Shown: piece by piece, positions 31,982-33,330 of the stretch
How positions within the stretch are numbered: position 1 is the first letter of the stretch
Layout of the letters: every line of letters begins with the position of its first letter
NCBI GenBank assembly: GCA_022566415.1
Contig: JADFIY010000006.1
Location: 1 to 33,330 of the forward strand
Origin: Acidobacteriota bacterium
GTDB lineage: Bacteria > Actinomycetota > Acidimicrobiia > Spongiisociales > UBA5794
Direction of reading: 5' to 3'
DNA length: 33,330 nucleotides
The notes under the pieces: generated by a model
Database searches by the model: none
The model's input: only the letters and a program-made list of their open reading frames with translations
Told to the model about the DNA's origin: nothing
Program-made: the position numbers and the translations under genes

Positions 31982-33205
31982 ATGGCACTCGTTCTGATCG
32001 TCGCCCTCCCCACACCGATCGTCCTGGTGTGGTCGGTGGTCTTCGGGTACCTCGGCCTGCCGATAGCGGCAGCGATCCCGGTCGTGTACGGTGTGGGATC
32101 CGCGGTCGGCCTCGTCGTGCTGGCCCGCACGAAGCGCATCGGCTTGTTCCGGGCCTCCCAGATGCTGATGGTGTTGACGCTGCCTTTCCTCATGCAGTGG
32201 AGCCTTGGTGGCTTCGCCAACGGAAGTGCCGTCGCCATGTGGGCGATGGTGGCCCCGCTGCTGGCGCATGTTGCCGGTGCCTCCCTGTGGCCCTGGTTTG
32301 CCGGCTTTGCCGGCTTGTCCGTCTTGTCCGGCCTGATCGATAGCTCCGTCGCCGAAACCGCCCCTGAGATCCCTACAGGGGTGATCACCACCTTCTTCGT
32401 GCTCAGCTTTCTTGGGGTCGCACTCGTCATGTTCGTACCGCTCTTGTTCTTCATCGGCGAGCGGGAGAGAGCGCGCATCGCCCTCGACGAGCAGACCCGG
32501 CTGCTCGCGGTGGAGCAGGAGAAGTCGGAGCGGCTGCTGCTCAACGTCCTGCCCGCGGCGATCGCGCAACGACTCAAGCGAGGGGAGGAGCCCATCGCCG
32601 ATCGCATCCCGGAGGTGACGGTGGTGGTGGCGGACATCGTGGGATTCACTCCGATGTCCGAGCAGGTGGCACCTACCGACGTGGTCCACCTGCTCAATGA
32701 GCTGTTCTCGAAGTTCGACGACCTCACCGACGAGCTTGGCCTCGAGAAGCTGAAGACCATCGGCGATGCCTACCAGGCCATGGGAGGGTTACCTGGCACG
32801 GATCCCGACCACACCGCGGCCATTGCCGACCTGGCGCTCGCCATGGGTGCCGAAGCCGATCAGCACACCGTCCCCGGCTTTGGGCGCCTTCAGCTGCGGA
32901 TCGGGATCGACGTCGGACCGGTTGTGGCTGGGGTCATCGGCAAGCGAAAGTTCAGCTACGAGATCTGGGGAGACACGATCAACACCGCCAGCCGAATGGA
33001 GTCGCACGGCGTTCCCGGACACATCCAGGTCACCGAACACGTCTACGAGAAGCTGCGCGACCGCTACCTGTTCGAACCCCGCGGCGTCATTCCCGTAAAG
33101 GGCAAGGGCGACATGCCGACCTATTTCCTCCGGGGGCGGCTACCGGATCCACCAACCGCGGTGCCTGGGTCAGAGCAGGCATCGACCAGCACACCGATCG
33201 GGTAG
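31982..33205 (+). CDS. Membrane class III adenylate cyclase
   Basis: This 407-residue protein has about six hydrophobic helices (residues 1-155), a helical transducer (ERARIALDEQTRLLAVEQEKSERLLLNVLPAAIAQRLKRG) and a class III cyclase domain (about 215-385). Catalytic residues are complete: metal Asp in VVVADIVGFT and in KTIGDAY, adenine-selecting Lys and Asp (LKTIGDAY, EIWGDTIN), and transition-state Asn and Arg in NTASRM. It should make cAMP. ATG 31982 is the first standard start, but the frame is open upstream to about 31853 and the segment just before it (LGARADDTQRERTEK) looks protein-like, so a non-ATG start such as CTG 31889 is possible. It follows icmF by 130 bases. Confidence 0.9.
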   Translation: MALVLIVALPTPIVLVWSVVFGYLGLPIAAAIPVVYGVGSAVGLVVLARTKRIGLFRASQMLMVLTLPFLMQWSLGGFANGSAVAMWAMVAPLLAHVAGASLWPWFAGFAGLSVLSGLIDSSVAETAPEIPTGVITTFFVLSFLGVALVMFVPLLFFIGERERARIALDEQTRLLAVEQEKSERLLLNVLPAAIAQRLKRGEEPIADRIPEVTVVVADIVGFTPMSEQVAPTDVVHLLNELFSKFDDLTDELGLEKLKTIGDAYQAMGGLPGTDPDHTAAIADLALAMGAEADQHTVPGFGRLQLRIGIDVGPVVAGVIGKRKFSYEIWGDTINTASRMESHGVPGHIQVTEHVYEKLRDRYLFEPRGVIPVKGKGDMPTYFLRGRLPDPPTAVPGSEQASTSTPIG

Positions 33206-33245
33206 TTCAGCTCCCCGCGCCGCTCGGTGAGAGGTTTGGGCTCGC

Positions 33246-33251
33246 TACGCT
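33246..33251 (+). promoter_or_regulatory. -10 box for the terminal lipoprotein gene
   Basis: TACGCT ends 7 bases before GTG 33259, the same leaderless spacing as at ddl, ffh and icmF. Confidence 0.35.
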
Positions 33252-33258
33252 CGACTTG

Positions 33259-33330
33259 GTGCGACGGAGCCTGATTGCTGTTGCCATGTTTGCCTTGGTG
33301 GCTGCCGCCTGCGGCGTCGAAGACGCCCCC
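33259..33330 (+). CDS. Putative lipoprotein, N-terminal fragment (cut by window end)
   Basis: Only 24 codons are in the window. They read VRRSLIAVAMFALVAAACGVEDAP: two Arg, a hydrophobic core, and Ala-Ala-Ala-Cys as a lipobox with Cys18. This is a clear lipoprotein signal peptide. Start GTG 33259 is chosen from the preceding -10 box spacing; TTG 33257 is in another frame. The mature protein lies outside the window and cannot be identified. Confidence 0.6.
   Translation, partial: MRRSLIAVAMFALVAAACGVEDAP

Overview
The window is a high-GC, densely packed stretch of an actinobacterial chromosome. GTG and TTG starts are common and neighbouring genes often overlap by 1-4 bases (ATGA, GTGA, TGATG). 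The housekeeping order (rpmB-recG-rsmD-coaD-DivIVA-like-DUF177-rpmF-plsX-rnc-smc-ftsY, then ffh-rpsP-khpA-rimM) is typical of Actinomycetota. An InhA-type enoyl reductase, a DUF222/HNH protein with a mycobacterial-type SOS box, and TANNNT -10 boxes placed 6-9 bases before start codons agree with this. A deep-branching lineage such as Acidimicrobiia is my guess from overall character, not something the sequence proves.

Layout. 1-299: no clear gene. 300-2910: a small membrane protein coupled to an LtrA-family membrane protein carrying a C-terminal UBP-type zinc finger, then an enoyl-ACP reductase. 2984-3997: D-Ala-D-Ala ligase. 3949-4978 (minus): rpmB, a degenerate cold-shock-like protein, a Lrp/AsnC-type RAM protein and a small membrane protein. 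5219-16321 (plus): a long housekeeping run for recombination, rRNA modification, CoA, phospholipid and ribosome synthesis, rRNA processing, chromosome segregation and SRP receptor, ending in cytidine deaminase. 16349-17191 (minus): L,D-transpeptidase. 17282-22141 (minus): uracil phosphoribosyltransferase, alkyltransferase-like protein, pyrimidine and purine nucleoside phosphorylases, then EtfB and EtfA; with cdd this forms a nucleoside salvage block. 22201-26140 (plus): GT87-like membrane glycosyltransferase and the ffh-rpsP-khpA-rimM ribosome/SRP operon. 26180-27412 (minus): DUF222/HNH protein under a probable LexA box. 27642-28433 (plus): a methyltransferase interrupted by one in-frame UGA. 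28516-31851: fused acyl-CoA mutase (IcmF type). 31982-33205: membrane adenylate cyclase. From 33259: start of a lipoprotein gene cut by the window end.

The most interesting signals are: (1) the methyltransferase at 27642-28433, open across its full length except for one TGA directly after a Cys codon, followed at +12 by a hairpin meeting the general bacterial SECIS description, so it may be an undescribed selenoprotein (or a very recent pseudogene, or a readthrough gene); (2) a family of 7-base-period tandem repeats with different unit sequences at eight or so places, one of them inside the rpsP reading frame, resembling the heptanucleotide STRR repeats known from cyanobacteria; (3) the LtrA-ZnF-UBP fusion; (4) an SOS box lying on the start codon of the HNH gene. 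No tRNA, rRNA, CRISPR array or IS element was found.
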